From positions 124,001 through 188,000 of the forward strand of contig PGZF01000007.1 in the NCBI GenBank assembly GCA_002840125.1: 64,000 bases of DNA. Reading direction: 5' to 3'. Under the pieces are notes generated by a model, which saw nothing but the letters and a program-made list of their open reading frames with translations, was not told the origin of the DNA and made no database searches. The position numbers were made by a program, and so were the translations under genes. Of this stretch, positions 9,628 to 23,300 are shown piece after piece (the stretch's first letter is position 1; the number at the start of each line of letters is the position of its first letter). The stretch is from Gammaproteobacteria bacterium HGW-Gammaproteobacteria-15 (GTDB lineage Bacteria; Pseudomonadota; Gammaproteobacteria; Enterobacterales; Alteromonadaceae).

Positions 9628-11352
9628 GTGATGTTGCTGCGGAATATACAATTGGGCGTATCTGAGATACTGCTTACGTCTTTGCTGGTTGCGTTGTGGT
9701 GTACTGCAAGTGCTTTGCACGCGCAGGAACATTCATTATCTGATCACGAGAAGATGCTAAAGCAGGGGCTGGATCGTCTTGAGCATCAGATAGCGCCTTT
9801 GCGTGAACGGCCTGACGTTCGCCTGCAGCAGCCTAAACAGGCCACAACAAACTTCTCTGATATAGAAACTGCCGGCAATTGTTTTGATATCTCTGCTATT
9901 CACCTGCAGGGCGCTGAGATTATTTCTGCCGCTTTAATCGAAAAAGCAACCTTACCTTATCTGAATCAATGCCTTGGGCTTGAGCATATCAATGCGCTGC
10001 TTGGCGTAATATCTAATTTGTATCTCGAACAGGGCTATGTAACCAGCCGTGCCTATATAGCCCCACAGGATTTGTCTGACGGCAGTTTAGATATTGTTGT
10101 GATGGAAGGTGTGATTGAGGGCATCAGCTCTGCCGACGGCAGTATCAGCCCTACCCAGCTGAAGTGGGCTTTCCCGGCATATGCTGCAACAGTGCTTAAT
10201 ATCCGCGATATTGAACAGGGCGTAGAGAATTTAAATACACTTGGGCAAAACAACGCCACGGTAGCGCTTAACCCCGGCGCTGAACAAGGCGGTACCCAGG
10301 TGGTAATAACTAACCAGTTATCCAAAGCCTGGCGCGGCTCGCTGGGCATTAATAACAGCGGTGTTGACAGCACTGGCGAGTATCAGCTGGATGGCAATCT
10401 GGTGTTTGATAACCTGTTGGGGGTAAACGACACCAGCTTTTTTTCCGCATCAACCAATATTGGTAAGCATGAGTTGCCTCATGCGTTATCCCGCAGTTAT
10501 GCCATGTCCTGGTCAATGCCGGTGGCGTACTGGCAGTGGTCATTACAAAATAGTTTTTATGAGTATGAACAAACGGTTATTGGCAATGTTGTCAATTTTT
10601 CTATTCATGGCTCGTCACTGAACAGCAGTATTCAGCTTAATCGCACGCTATACCGCGGCCAAACGGGTAAATTGGATCTCTCAGCCAGTTTTATCCGCAA
10701 AGACAGCAAAAATTACATTGAAGATGTATTTTTGGAAACGTCGTCCCGCACGCTTTATATCTGGGATCTGGCTGGCAGTTACCGGCACTTTTTACCTCAG
10801 GGCACCTTCAGTGTTAATGCCCATATTAATAAAAGTGTGCCTTGGTTTGATGCAAAACAGCAACTGGTAGCAGCAGAGGATGACTTTCAGTTTACTAAGT
10901 ATCAGCTGAATCTTGGTTATAACACTCAGTTTCACCTGGGCTCTATGCCGGTGCTCTATGCTGTGGCTGCTGACTTTCTTTATTCCCCTAAAGTGATCCT
11001 GGCATCAGAAGGCCTGACAGTAGGTGGCCGTTACTCGGTGCGGGGCTTATCTCAAAGTAGCTTGTTTGGTTACAAAGGCGGTTATATCCGCAACGACTTT
11101 AGCTTGCCCTCAGAAACCTCGTGGCCCTGGCTGGACCAGGTGCAGTATTACGCTGGTGTTGATATTGGCTCATCAAATTTACCAGAGTATCCGGACAGAG
11201 GTTCTGAGTGGGTGGCGGGTTCTGTCGTCGGCATTAAATTGTACGACCGTAATCTCAGCGTAAATATTTCTTATGCCAGAGCACTACGAGTGCCTGATTT
11301 TTTGCAGCAAAAACAACAGGAAATAGATTTTTCTGTCCGGCTCAGTTTTTAA
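9628..11352 (+). CDS. TpsB / CdiB-like outer-membrane transporter (ShlB/FhaC/HecB family)
   Basis: The protein has 574 residues from GTG 9628; ATG 9631 is equally possible, and GGGAAGA lies just upstream of both. A signal peptide ends near Ala32 (ASALHAQEH). An N-terminal helix and linker lead to two POTRA domains (about 85-235), the first containing FDISAIHLQGAEI. The rest is a 16-strand beta-barrel, with SVRGLSQSSLFGYKGGYIRN matching the conserved VRG loop, and the protein ends in a terminal Phe. TpsB proteins recognise the TPS domain of their partner in the periplasm and translocate it through the outer membrane. The partner gene starts 16 bp downstream, and a cyclic di-GMP riboswitch lies in the leader. 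Confidence 0.95.
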   Translation: MMLLRNIQLGVSEILLTSLLVALWCTASALHAQEHSLSDHEKMLKQGLDRLEHQIAPLRERPDVRLQQPKQATTNFSDIETAGNCFDISAIHLQGAEIISAALIEKATLPYLNQCLGLEHINALLGVISNLYLEQGYVTSRAYIAPQDLSDGSLDIVVMEGVIEGISSADGSISPTQLKWAFPAYAATVLNIRDIEQGVENLNTLGQNNATVALNPGAEQGGTQVVITNQLSKAWRGSLGINNSGVDSTGEYQLDGNLVFDNLLGVNDTSFFSASTNIGKHELPHALSRSYAMSWSMPVAYWQWSLQNSFYEYEQTVIGNVVNFSIHGSSLNSSIQLNRTLYRGQTGKLDLSASFIRKDSKNYIEDVFLETSSRTLYIWDLAGSYRHFLPQGTFSVNAHINKSVPWFDAKQQLVAAEDDFQFTKYQLNLGYNTQFHLGSMPVLYAVAADFLYSPKVILASEGLTVGGRYSVRGLSQSSLFGYKGGYIRNDFSLPSETSWPWLDQVQYYAGVDIGSSNLPEYPDRGSEWVAGSVVGIKLYDRNLSVNISYARALRVPDFLQQKQQEIDFSVRLSF

Positions 11353-11367
11353 GGTAAGGAAGCGAGC

Positions 11368-14300
11368 ATGTTAACCATGAAATGGCGTGTCATAGTTGCC
11401 AGAACCCTAATCCTGGTAATGGCGGGTAATCCGGTTATTTTTGCTGCGCATGGTATGGAGCGCACAGCTAACGAGCATCTTGTAAAGCAGGCGACAGAGC
11501 AGCGCGAGATGGTTCGCATGCGGCAACAACTGGCCGCTGCACAGGTGAGAGCTGCACAAACCGCGGCGCAGGCAACAGCGCCGACAAGCACAGGTGTCAG
11601 CCTGGCAAATGGCCAACAAGCCGGCATTAAAACATCGGCTAATGGGACAACAGTTATTGATATTGCCGCCCCCAGCCAGCGCGGTGTGTCGCATAACCGG
11701 TTTAATAATTTTAATGTACCGGCACAAGGCCTGATCCTTAATAACAGCAAAGATCCACTGATTTCTGTACTGGGCGGCTGGACTGACGGTAACCGTCGTC
11801 TTACCGGCGGTACCGCCGGCCTTATTCTGGCCGAAGTAACCGGCGGTAGCCGTTCCACTTTACTGGGCTATACCGAGGTTTTGGGAGATGCAGCAGAGTT
11901 TGTGCTGGCAAACCCCAATGGTATTACCTGTAACGGTTGTGGTTTTATTAATACGCCACGTGTTGTGCTGGCTACCGGTATCCCTGATCTGTTAAACGGT
12001 GAACTGATCGGCATTAATGTCTCTGGTGGTGATGTGCGTATCGACGGCGCAGGCCTTAATGCAGCGAATGTCAGCAAGTTTGACATCCTCACCCGTGCCA
12101 TGCAGCTAAATGCCGCGCTATACGCCGATGAGCTGAATATTCGTACCGGCAGCAATTACTACGATTTTCGCACCGGTCAGGTGCAGGCAAATGCAGAACA
12201 GGCCGCTGGTAGCTCTGCTTACCAGTTTGCGTTAGATGCTTCAGCGCTGGGCGCCATGTATGCCAACAGCATTAGCCTGATCGGTACCGAAAAAGGTTTA
12301 GGGGTGCGCAGTGACGGGCTGATTAACAGTGTTGATAGTTTAGAACTTAGCGCTGATGGCAAACTGCAGCTAAAAGATACTGTTGCTGGTGGTAACCTGG
12401 CACTGCGCTCACAGCAGGCCGATATTGTTACCAGCGGCACTACCTATGGCCAGAATGTAAATATTGAACTGGCAGGTACACTGCATAACAGCGGTGTCAT
12501 TGCCGCTGCAGACACTATGCAAGTGGTCGCTTCCGGCATGCAGCAAAGTGGCGATCTGATTGCCGGCGTTAATTTGCAGGGCGAGTGGCAGCAAAGTGCC
12601 TCGCAGCAACTTACTATTAGCGGTGAGCTGGTTAATCAGGGCCGCATTATCAGCCAGGGCCAGCAAACGCTGGCAGCAACCAGGATACAGAACGGCGCAG
12701 GTTCGCTGTTACAAGGCGGCGTTGCAAATATCTCCACACAATCGCTTAATAACCAGGGCGTTATTAATAGCGCCAGCCTGACATTAAATGCCAACTCTGC
12801 ACAGAGTTCCGGCCATATTCAGGCGCAGCAACTTAATATCAATGCCCGGCAGTTTAGCTTGCTCGATGGCATGGTATATCAGTCTGGCACCGACGGCCGT
12901 TTTAACTTCAGCGGTGAAAACCTGCTGCTAGCCAGTGGTTTACTGGCGGCTGACGGTGTCACAAACGTGATTGCATCAGGTGAAATACGTAATAATACCA
13001 ACTGGTTAAGTACCGGTAATGCCGGCATTAGCGCAACAAATATCATCAACAGCGGCACCTTGCAGCTGCTGGCCGGGGCTGACGTAACGGCAGATACATT
13101 AAATAACAGCGGTAATATGCTGTTTGCCGGTGAACAGGCGGCTGCACTTAACATAAACAATACACTAAATAATCAGGCGGGTTTGCTGCAATTTAGTAGC
13201 AACGCCGTGCTGTCCGGCGCAACTATTAATAACGATGGCGGGCAAATTTATCATCTGGGGCAGGGTGATCTTTCAGTTAAGGCTGCCGGGCTGTTAAGCA
13301 ACCGTGGTGGCCAGATACTTAGTAACGGCAATATGGCGCTGGCAGCTGTGCAAATTGAGAACCAGCAAGGTACCCTCAGCGCTGAGCAGCTTCAGCTTAG
13401 CGCAACCAATATTAATAGCCAGGCCGGCAATATACAGGCTACGGCGCTGGACGTAACGGCACAGCAGCTGAATAACCAGCAGGGCAGTATTGCTGCACTG
13501 GGCGAGTCTGGCCAGAGTTTGCAGTTAAACATTACCGATACACTGGATAACAGCCAGGGCTTTATATTGGCTAAAGGCCAGCAGCTAAGCCTTAGTACTC
13601 AACAGCTTATTAATGATCAGGGCTCATTGCTGTTGTCTGGCGCTGATGGTTTAACCATTACTGCCACCGGGCAGTTGCGTAATCAACAGGGCTTGATCCA
13701 TAGCGGTGGCAGCCTGCTGGTGAATACTCCCTTGCTTAATAATGAGCAGGGTGAGATCAGCGCCAGAGATATCAACGTGGCTGCTGCAAGGTTGAATAAT
13801 CAGCAGGGTGTGATTGGTGCACAACAGGTAACATTAACTGGTGCTTACCTGAACAACCGGGCCGGTAACATTGGTGCGTTTTCAGCAGCTGGTAACAACC
13901 TGACATTAAACTTTAGCCAGGCTATCGACAACAGCGCACAAGGTATTATTCAAAGTGCCGCTGACTTTGCTGCAATAACCAGCCAGCAACTGAACAATAC
14001 AGCGGGCAATATTGTACTGGCCGGCAGCAATGGCAGCCTGCAGTTAAGTGCCGCTGCACTGCAAAACCAGCAGGGTCAAATTCAAACTAACGGCCAGTTG
14101 CTGTTAACTGCAGTTGATGTGAATAATCAGGCGGGTTATATCGCTGCACTGGGCGATGTCAGTATTACCGCAGCAGGGGTAAACAACAGTGCCGGCCAGA
14201 TTTTGGCAGACAAGCTGCTACTAAACACAGAGCAGCTAACGAATACCGACGGCATGATTCTGGTGCAGAATGAGCTGAATTTACACAGCCCGTTGCTGGC

Positions 14301-17300
14301 TAACCTGCGTGGCGTTATCTCAGCACAAACACTTAATATAACCGGCAATACGCTGGATAACACCGGCGGGCAACTGTTGGCAGCCGCAGAGCTGAATATC
14401 AACACCGGGCAGTTAACCAACCTTGACGGTGTTATCAACAGCCAGCAGACGCTGCAGCTAAGTGCAACAGAGCTAAATAACCGCTCAGGTGTAATACAAG
14501 GTGTTAATTCGTTTAATGCTCAGGTGCAGGGTAGTACTGATAATCACAGCGGCCAGTTACTGGCTGGTGATAACCTGCAATTACACACCGGGCTGCTTAA
14601 TAACGCCCAGGGCACCGTGGCTGCCGGCGGGCAACTGAATATACACACCACAGAGTTACAAAATACCGCGGCTGGCGTAATCAGTGGCACAGCGTTAACT
14701 ATTACTGCAACCACGCTGCGCAATGATACCCAGGCCAGAATAGAAGGACAGCAACTTCAGTTGACCAGCCGGGTTATTGATAACGCCGGCACCTTGCTGG
14801 CAGCGGGCCAGCAGGGTGATTCTCTGGTGCTGCTGACGGATGTGCTGAACAATCAGGGCCGCATCGAAAGCCATGGTGAAAACCTCAGCCTGACGAATGT
14901 GCAGCTTAATAACCAGCAGGGGCAAATTTACCATCTGGGTACCGGCGTGCTAAGTATTGAAGCACTGGGGCAATTACAAAACCAGGCCGGGCAGTTAATT
15001 ACCGCAGGCCGGTTAGTGTTGCAATCTGACACTCTGCTCAATAACAGCGGTGTAATTGAGTCTGCTGGCAGTATTAACCTGAATCACCGCATTATCAACA
15101 ATGATGGCGGTAGAATCCTGGCTGGCGGACCGCAGGGCAGTGTTATAACCAGCGAAGCGTTATTAAACAACCGCGGCATTATTGCTGTAGACAGTGAACT
15201 GTTGAATATAACCGCGACAACGTTAGCGAATAACAGTGGCTATATCTTTGCTAATGGTGTGCTGGCTGTTAACACGAAGGAACTGGAAAACCGGCAAGGC
15301 GAAATATTTGCCGGGCGTTTTGTATTACGCGCAGATGAGTTTAACAATACCGGTGGCACTCTGCTGGCAAACCGTGAGTATGGTGAGTCGTTTGACATCA
15401 GTATCAGTGGCATTTTGCATAACGAAGCCGGGCAGTTATTGGGCGCCGGGCAGTCAGCACAGCTTAATACCGGTATATTAAACAATAATGCCGGGGTTAT
15501 CGCGCTTGCCGGAACAGATGTACTTACTGTTGTTGCTAATAATGTAAACAACAATACCGGGCAGATTTCTGCTGGCGGACAACTGGCGTTGCATGCTGAT
15601 GCACTGCAATCAGCAGGGCAGATTAGTGCTGCTGATATTAACTTTCAGGTTGACCAGCTGAATAACAGTGGCCTGCTAAGTGCAGAGCAAAGCATACAAA
15701 TTTTTGCACAACAAATAGATAACAGTGGTCAGTTGGCTGCCCGTCAACTAACTATTTCTGCTGATATTGCAGTTAACAGTGGCACTGTGCTGGCATCTGC
15801 CGCAACTGACGAAAGTTTGCAGTTTAATCTCCGGCAGTTACATAACAGCGGCACTATAGTCACTAACGGTGCAACGCTCAGGCTCAACCCCATCAAGTTT
15901 AATAATGACGGCGGCACCTTATTACATGCCGGGACTGGGGTGTTATCTATTGAGACACTGGACATACTGGATAACGTAGCCGGTGCCATCATCACTAACG
16001 GTGACCTTTTGCTTGTTGCCGGGCAACTGAATAACGAACAGGGTTTATTACAGATTGCCGGCGCTGCCAACATAGATGTGTCGGCGTTAGATAATCTTAA
16101 CGGTGACATACTGGCACTAGGAAACGAGAAGTTGGCGCTTACGGTTCAGCAATTGCTGGATAATCGTGCCGGGCGGATCATTGGTGGGCAACTGGAGATA
16201 AACAGCGCCAATTTGCTTAACCAGGCCGGGCAATTGGCGGCTGTTGGAGGACCTGGGCAAGCGCTGAGCCTGCATATCAGCGATACCCTGGATAACACTG
16301 ACGGACAAATATTAAACACCGGGCAGAGCGCGCTGATTAGCAGTAATCATCTGATAAACGCTAATGGGCATATTCTTCAGTCTGGCGATGGTAGCCTGCT
16401 GCTGCAGGCAAACGTACTCGATAATATTACAGGTGGGCAGATCAGCAGTAGTGGCACATTGCAGCTACATGTCAGCCAGGTTACCAATACTGCAGAGATA
16501 GTATCTGCAGATCATGCAGATATTCAGGTAGATAGCTTAACTAACAGTGGTTTGATACAGGCTGGCAGCCTTAATGTTAAGGCTGAAGAGCTGACTAACC
16601 GTCATGGCCAGTTACTGGCGCTGGGTAATACCAGCCTTATACTGGACGTTGCCGGTACGCTGGATAACAGCGATGGTTATATTGCAGCTAACAGTCAGCA
16701 AGTGGCTATCAACGCTGCAGAGGTAGTTAACCAGGGTGGCAATATACAGGCACGCCATGCACTAGCAATAGACACACAGCAACTCAATAACCAGCAAGGT
16801 CTTATCAATGCTGCGGATGCCACTTTAACGCTGGGTGTATTGGATAACACCGCGCAGGGCGAATTGCTGGTGGCAGGGCAATTAGATTTGGCCAGCCAGG
16901 AAGTGAATAACAACGGCATCATCAGTGCCACCAGATTAATTGCAGATGTAGCGCAGCTAACAAACCAGGTGGATGGCCGGATAACGGCAGAAATGCTGCA
17001 GCTGTCAGGAGGTTTACTGCAAAATAGCGGATTGATTTATGCTGATAATCTGCAATTGCAGGCAGAGCAACTGCATAACAGTGGGCTGCTGCAGGTGTTG
17101 CAACAGGGCAATATTAATGCCGTGACGTTGCTTAACCAGCAAGGTTCGATACTTAGTGGTGATGTACTGGCTATTCAGAGTGGGCAACTGAGTAATTCCG
17201 GCGGTTTATTGCAAGGGAACCAGGTTCAGATTGATAGCCTGCAACTGTTGAACGACGATGGCCATATTCTGGCTTTGGGTGAGCAAGGGCTGACAGTAAA

Positions 17301-20300
17301 TGTTGCTGAACAGCTGGATAATCTGGATGGCATTATATATAGCGCCGGTGAACACTCGCTGGTGAACGCTGCGGTGTTGAGTAATACCGGGTTAATCAGC
17401 CACAGCGGCACAGGTAATCTGCAACTGCAGGGCGGCGCCTTACATAACAGCGGCCAGATAGAAAGCGCTGGGCAACTGCAACTGGCAGTAACAGAGCTGA
17501 ACAATGCAGGCCAGTTAAATGCGGATGCTTTGGCGATACAGGGCACTAACTTAACCAACAGTGGTGTAATGAATGCCGGGCAGTTATCGCTGCAGGCGAA
17601 CAGCCTGGTTAACCAGGGCGAACTTAGTGCTGCTGAGGTACAACTGCAACTGCAGCAACTGGATAACAGTGGCCTGCTGCTGGCCACTGGTGATGGGCAG
17701 CAGAGCTTGCAACTGGCTGCAGAGCATGTGCGGAATCAGGGCATTATAGCCAGCCAGGGAGCAGAACTGCATTTGCAATTATCCACGCTGGATAACAGCG
17801 ATGGTCAGTTGCTGCACTTTGGTGCTGGTGTACTGAGTATTGATACATTGCAGGCGCTGACGAATCAGCAGGGCCAGATTTACAGTGCCGGTAATCTGGC
17901 TCTACAGGCCGACAGTCTGGATAACCGCAGCGGGGAGCTGCAGGCGCAAGCGATTAGCCTAAGCAGCACACACCTGGATAACCGTAGCGGCCAGGTGCTG
18001 GCTCTGGCGCAGCAGGGTAACAGCCTGACCGTACAGGTAAACAATGTGCTCGATAACCGGGCCGGTACTTTATACAGTGCCGGGGGCGAAGCTACAGTAA
18101 CCGCAGATAGCTTACTGAATGCCACAGGCAACGTGGTACAAGCCGGCAGTGGCCGTTTAACGCTGAGCGCAGCTATGATAGCTAACGGTGCAGACGGTGT
18201 TATTGCCAGTAACGATGCGTTATGGCTGGAAGCACAGCAGCTTGAGTCGGCCGGCCAGCTAAGTGCGCAAGAATTACATATTCAGGCAGAGATGCTGGTT
18301 AATAGTGGTGCTATTGAGGCGGCTAATCTACAACTGGGGGCAACCAATACAAGTAACAGCGGGCTGATTGCGGCACAGCAACAGCTGCAGCTGACAGCCG
18401 GTATGCTAACCAACAGCGGCACTATTTTTAGTGAAGGTAACTTAACCCTTACCAGCGACCAGATAACCAATGCCGGTACGGTAGCGCAATCCGGTATTGG
18501 TGTGCTGCATCTTGACGTACTGGACAGCCTGAACAATCAACTTGGGCAGATTATCTCTGAAGGTGCCTTATTATTGACTGCCGGCACTATTAATAATAAT
18601 CGGGGGCTTATCCAAACTGAGCAGGGGGCTAGCATTGTGGCCTCTAACCTGCTGAACCAGAACGGCAAAATACTGGGTATTGGTGCGCCTGAGCTGGCTA
18701 TTAATGTGCAGCAAACGCTGGACAATACCTCTGGTATTATCGGTGCAACAGATATGGTGCTGTCTGTTGGCAATCTTATTAATAATGCAGGTGTGGTGCA
18801 GGCTGAACAAGCAAACATCATTGTTGCAGCATTTAACAATAACAATGGCCGGTTGTTTAGTGATCAACTGCAAATACAAGCAGGGGAGCTGAGTAATAAT
18901 GCCGGTCTGATAGTTGCCAACGACAGCCTGTTACTGCAGGTAGATCAGGCACTGGATAACAGCCAGGGCGAGCTGATCATCACTGGCGGTAATGCCAGTA
19001 TCACTGCAGGCACCCTCAATAACGATGACGGTATTATCAGCCAGTTAGCCGGGCAGAGCCTGCAGCTTAACAGCAGTGTTATAGCGAATAACGGCGGTAC
19101 GTTACATAGTGCACAGCAGTTAAACATCAATGCAGCGCAGCTTGACAACAGTGGCCTGGTGGATGCCGCTACGCTGATTGTTGTAACCGACAGCCTGACT
19201 AACAGTGGCACTATTCAGGCTGAAAATGCCCGGCTTGGCAGCACGCAACTGGTAAATGAGGGCCTGTTACTGGCCACCGGTACTGTGGGTGAATCTCTGC
19301 AGCTTGACGTTGCTAACGGTGTTGTCAACCGCGGCCATATTCAAAGCCATGGCCAAAATCTGATACTGCGCGATGCACTGGATAATGATACCGGCACGCT
19401 GGTTCATGCCGGTAACGGCGAATTGCAGTTGGCACAATTATCCAACCGGCAGGGTACGGTGTATGCAGGCAATGCACTAACAATCGCCGGTAACGTGTTA
19501 AATCTGCAAGGCATACTGCAGGCGCAGGGCGCGGTAAGTATCAGCGGCGGTGAGCTGGACAACCGTAGCGGCGTGGTTCGTAACGGTGGCAATCTGTTGC
19601 TGGATGTGGCTGCGCTGGATAACCGGAACGGCGAGCTGAGCACTGAAGGCGGGCAAGCGCAGTTGCAGGTTGCGGGCAGTTTGTTAAATGCCGGAGGCAC
19701 TATTATCAGTGCTGGTTCGCAGTTGGAAGTGCACTCTGCAGAGGTGGTGTTGGGTGATGGTGTTATTGCCGGTCACGGCCTGGTGAATATCGCTGCCGGG
19801 CAGCTTAGCCTTAGTGAGGGCGGGCAAATCAGTGCCGGGCAAACGTTAGAGCTAAGTGCGGATACACTGAGCAATCAGGGTTTGTTAAGTGGGCAAAATG
19901 TGCTTGTGCAGGCAAGCGTACTGGATAACCAAAGCGGTGTAATAGAAGCTGCAAACAGCCTGCAAGTGGCAGCCGGCTACGTTAATAATACCGCAGGTAC
20001 CCTGGTAAGCCAGGGTGAACTCAGCCTGGATTTACAAGGCCAGCAAGATGGTATTGCCCTGAATAATAATGACGGCCAGATTATTGCCAGTGGCGTTTTA
20101 GCACTGGTAACGCCTTACGCGGTAAATAACACTGCCGGGCAGTTGTTAAGCGAGCAACAACTGCAGGTACGGGCAGGCGCACTGAACAACAATAGTGGTG
20201 AGATACTGGCCGGTAGCGGCTTAACGGTTAATCTGGATACGGTGTTAGATAACAGTGGTGGTGTGCTGTATACCCGCCAGGGTGATATGGTACTGACAGC

Positions 20301-23300
20301 CCAGAGCCTGCTCAACGATGCTGATGGCTTAATACTGCAGCACGGCGCCGGCCAGATGCAACTGACGCTGGATACGCTTAACAACACTGGTGAAATAGGT
20401 GCCGGTACAGTATTAGCGGTGACGGCACAGCAGTTAACCAACAGCGGTTTAATACAGGCCTCAACCGTTGAGTTGGCGGCACAGCAACTGCGCAACAGCG
20501 GGAATTTGCTGGGTGATAACCTGTTTATCAGTGCTAACCAGCTTAATAATACCGACGGCACTATAGCGGCACTTGCCACCGACAGCGTGCTGCAAATCAA
20601 TGCTGCTGAATTAAACAACCAGCGCGGCCTGATCCAAAGCCGTGGCAATACTTTGCAACTGAATACTGTGCTGAATAATCAGCAAGGCGATGTGGTTTTG
20701 CTGGGCAATGGCACGCTAAATATCAGTGCCCTGGCGAATAACCAACAGGGGCGTATTCTCAGTGAGGGCGCGGTAGCATTAGCCGGTGTGGTGAATAACA
20801 ACCAGGGCCTGGTGCAGGCGGCGACAGATCTGCAGCTTGCGGGCACTGACATTAGCAATATTGCCGGTGTGATGCATGCCGGTGGCGAGCTGAATATCAG
20901 TGGTAACAGTCTGATTAATCAGGGCGGTAAAATTTCTGCTGCCGGGCAACACTATCAGTTGGCTATCAGCGGTGCTATAGACAACAGCCTTGACGGCATC
21001 CTGACCACTGCCGGTAATATGCAGATAACGGCAGCCAGCTTAAATAATAGCTCCGGCCTGATTTACCAGCAGGGCGATGGCAGTTTACTGCTGCTGGTAG
21101 ATAGCACGCTTAATAATAACGACGGCACTATTGCTGCAGCTGATCTGGCAATAACGGCAGCCCAGCTGAGCAACAATGCAGGCCTGGTGCAGGGCGGGGC
21201 TGTGGACATCAACACGGCGCTACTTAACAATAATGCCGGCATGATTTACCAGCAAGGCAGTGCCGGCGCTGGCCAACTGAATATTAGTAGCGGCAGTTTA
21301 AGCAACGATGCAGGCCAAATCTCAGCGCTGGCTGATGCCAGCATCAGTGCCGGCCAACTTAGCAATAATGCCGGCCGGATAGAAAGCGGCAGCACACTAA
21401 ACCTTAGCGGTGGTGCACTGAATAACGATAGTGGCAACCTGGTTGCCAATAATATCGATATGCAACTGACAGGCGCACTGAGCAATAATCAGGGTACCTT
21501 GTTTGCCTCAGATACGCTGAGTATTGCCGCAGACAGTATTAATAATACCCAGGGCACCTTAGCCGCTAATGCTGATATTCAGCTGACAGTAGCTACCGGG
21601 CTTACCAACAACCAGGGCTTATTGCAAGCCGCAGACAACCTTGTCGCCAGCGCACAGCACATTGATAACAGCGGCGGAACCATACAGGCCACAGCGGCCC
21701 AGCTAAATGCCCGGCAGAGTATTAATAACACAGCAGGTGTTATTAACGCCCAGACACTGGCATTAAGTACTGCCACGCTGAATAACAGTTACGGTGTTAT
21801 TCTTGCCACCGACACCAGCGACAACTCGTTGCAGCTAACTAACGTTGCGCAGTTAAACAACAGCAACGGCACCCTTGCCAGCCATGGCCGCAACTGGGAT
21901 TTCACCCTGGCGGGCCTTAACAACGACAACGGCAAACTGTTACATCTGGGCTCAGGTACTTTTACCTTGTCTCAGGCGGGCAATTTAGCCAATACCGGCA
22001 CCATAGCGTCAAATGCCAATCTGGTTATAAACGCCGGCAATGTTAGCAACAGCGGTACTTTGCAGGCACAGCAACAGCTGCAGCTTAATTCTGCTCTGGC
22101 TAACCAGGCCGGTGCCGTGCTGGTAGCCAATAATATAACGGTTAATGCTGCCGGCAATACCATAACCAACGCCGGCAGCATTTCTGCGGCGAACAACCTG
22201 CAGCTGGACGCCGCCAGCCTGAATAACAGCCATTTACTGTATGCCGGCAATAATGCGCTGGTAAATGCTGCCAACGTTAGCAACAGCGGTACCTGGTCGG
22301 CCAATAACCTGAATGTATCCGGTTTTAACCTGTTGCAAAATAGCGGCCGCATTGAAAGCAATACCGCAAGTTATGCCGGTAATACGCTGCAAAATCAGGG
22401 TAGTGGTGTGCTGATTAACGCTGCCACTGCGGCCAACAGCTTGCAGCTTAATGTGGCACAGCTAACCAACAGCGGCACCCTGTATAACAATGCCAGTGAT
22501 ATGAGCTTTGGCGGCAACCTGAGCAACAGTGGCAGCATTATTCATGCCGGCACGGGCAACTTACTGCTTGGCAATAACGGCAGCATCAACAATGCTGGTG
22601 GCAGTATTGCCAGCGCAGGTTTGGCTACCATTCAAAACAGTATTATCGGTGCCGGTACCGTTTATGCTGAACAGGGTATGCTGATCAACGGCAGTGGTAC
22701 CTTTACCAACAACAGCCAGCTGTATACCAAAGGCAATATGCAGGTAAACAGTGCGCTGCATAACCAGGGCGGCAGCCTGCTAAGTGATGGCAATCTGACC
22801 ATTAATACCGCAGGTAGCGTGACTAACAGCGGCAGTTTGCAAGGGCAAAACCTTAGCCTGACTTCGGCTGCGCTAAACAATAACGGCGGTGTTATTACAT
22901 CGACGGGCACTAATAATGCGCAAATCAGTGCGGCCAGCCTGAGCAATAACAACGGTGTTATTCAGGCAACCAATAATAACTTTACTATCAGTACCCGCAG
23001 TGGCGAGCTGAATAACAGCAATGGTCAAATCAAGCACGGTGGTAACGGTGTTCTGACGCTGAGCAGCGCCAGCCATTTAAACCAGCAATCAGGCCTGGTG
23101 CAAAGCGCCGGCCAGTTAGTGATAACGGCGCAGGGTAACCTGGATAACAGCTATGGTGTGTTATCTGCCAGCCAATACCAGCTTACCAGCAGTGGCACCC
23201 TTACCAATAATAACGGCCAGATTATTGGCACTGGCAGTGGTTCAAGCAGTATTCAAAGCGGTGCTTTACATAACCGCAACGGGCACATTGCTGCCAATGG

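Noticed and set aside
11349..11858. 169-codon minus-strand frame at the tpsB/tpsA junction
   Set aside because: It overlaps the conserved TPS domain and has a shadow-type composition.
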